Source: Candidatus Iainarchaeum sp.
GTDB lineage: Archaea > Iainarchaeota > Iainarchaeia > Iainarchaeales > GCA-2688035
Length of the DNA: 5,998 bases
Direction of reading: 5' to 3'
Assembly (NCBI GenBank): GCA_017608725.1
Contig: JAFCFG010000067.1
Location: 1 to 5,998, forward strand
This document shows positions 5,765 through 5,998 of this stretch, piece after piece. The first letter of the stretch is position 1; each line of letters opens with the position of its first letter. A program made the position numbers and the translations under genes. The notes beneath the pieces were generated by a model, which searched no databases, had not been told where the DNA came from, and saw only the letters and a list, made by a program, of their open reading frames with translations.

Positions 5765-5866
5765 ATTTGTTTTAATAGCTTATCTAAAACCTTTGAATTG
5801 TTGTACCAAAATGGCTTAAAAAACAACAAGAAAGGAGCGCTTACTCATAGCTGAGATTGTCATGCC

Positions 5867-5886
5867 TTTCCCAGATTACTGGGAAA
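5867..5886. repeat. Perfect 8-bp inverted repeat with a 4-base loop
   Basis: TTTCCCAG (5867-5874) and CTGGGAAA (5879-5886) are exact complements around ATTA. The hairpin is not followed by a T run on either strand, so it does not look like an intrinsic terminator. It lies about 35 bases upstream of the strong plus-strand TATA box, so a dimeric regulator site is a reasonable alternative. A weaker palindrome, CTCA-TAGC-TGAG, is at 5844-5855. Confidence 0.55.
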
Positions 5887-5893
5887 AACAAGC

Positions 5894-5919
5894 CTTTTGG
5901 AAAAAAACCAAACCAAAAG
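5894..5919. repeat. 7-bp inverted repeat abutting the plus-strand TATA box
   Basis: CTTTTGG (5894-5900) and CCAAAAG (5913-5919) are exact complements around a 12-base A-rich spacer. The right arm occupies the BRE position directly before TATATAAA. A protein bound there would contact or block TFB, so it may be an operator. The A-rich composition raises the chance of coincidence. Confidence 0.45.
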
Positions 5920-5927
5920 TATATAAA
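5911..5927 (+). promoter_or_regulatory. Strong archaeal BRE/TATA promoter firing rightward out of the window
   Basis: An A-rich BRE (AACCAAAAG, 5911-5919) runs directly into TATATAAA (5920-5927), the best TATA match in the window. The predicted start is near 5949-5951 (AAG). The remaining 48 bases contain no clear start codon. The final AT could be the first two bases of an ATG at 5997, in the same frame as an open stretch from 5955 reading VNTLLLKKAGIKAA. The product lies outside the window; a protein gene with a leader or a stable RNA are both possible. Confidence 0.65.
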
Positions 5928-5998
5928 TGACCCACAGGGCTAATTATTAAGGGGGTTAACACGCTGCTGCTGAAAAAAGCAGGCATAAAAGCAGCCAT

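Noticed and set aside
5867..5886. Hairpin as a rho-independent terminator
   Set aside because: No T run follows on either strand, and no gene ends nearby within the window.
5876..5998. 40-codon minus-strand frame from ATG 5998 to TAA 5876
   Set aside because: It is a hydrophobic chance frame crossing the strong plus-strand TATA box and inverted repeats, with no ribosome site visible. It could only matter if it extended leftward-reading from a longer gene beyond the window.

Overview
The window looks like a piece of an archaeal chromosome. The upstream regions carry archaeal TATA boxes (TATATAAA, CTTATACA, TTTAAATA) at the spacing expected for TFB/TBP promoters. One gene appears leaderless, internal operon genes use strong Shine-Dalgarno sites, and Arg is mostly encoded by AGG/AGA. 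Moderate GC, compact overlapping genes and an unrecognised lineage-specific protein suggest a DPANN-type archaeon such as Diapherotrites. That placement is inference; no taxonomic marker gene is present.

Layout. Positions 1-109 are an almost pure purine tract with two tandem 36-bp repeats, probably the 3' end of an upstream gene that overlaps the next start by ATGA. Next come two plus-strand genes: a sulfatase/alkaline-phosphatase-superfamily enzyme (106-1551) with Thr where sulfatases have Cys/Ser, and a membrane-anchored family 2 glycosyltransferase (1599-2588). They converge, across 22 bp, on a minus-strand pair made of an unrecognised basic 476-residue protein (4517-3087) and a small HAD-superfamily protein (3087-2611), joined by a TAATG overlap. 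Upstream of that pair is a 248-bp spacer with three imperfect 20-bp repeats and a TATA box placed for a leaderless mRNA. A separate minus-strand gene (5725-4766) encodes an NAD(P)-dependent sugar-nucleotide epimerase/dehydratase of the GDP-mannose 4,6-dehydratase / GDP-4-keto-6-deoxymannose reductase type. The right end (5726-5998) is a divergent promoter region. It has a strong plus-strand TATA box flanked by inverted repeats and drives something starting beyond the window.

How it fits together. The GT2 enzyme, the sulfatase-like enzyme and the GDP-deoxysugar enzyme suggest a locus for making and modifying a cell-surface glycan or glycolipid: one gene supplies a 6-deoxyhexose nucleotide, one transfers sugars at the membrane, and one may add or remove a phosphate- or sulfate-type group. 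The 476-residue protein and its HAD partner are translationally coupled and probably act together, but their role is not readable from sequence. No mobile element, CRISPR array, rRNA or tRNA was found. The most unusual parts are the unrecognised coupled pair with its repeat-bearing promoter, the purine repeat tract, and the basic insert in the sulfatase-like enzyme.
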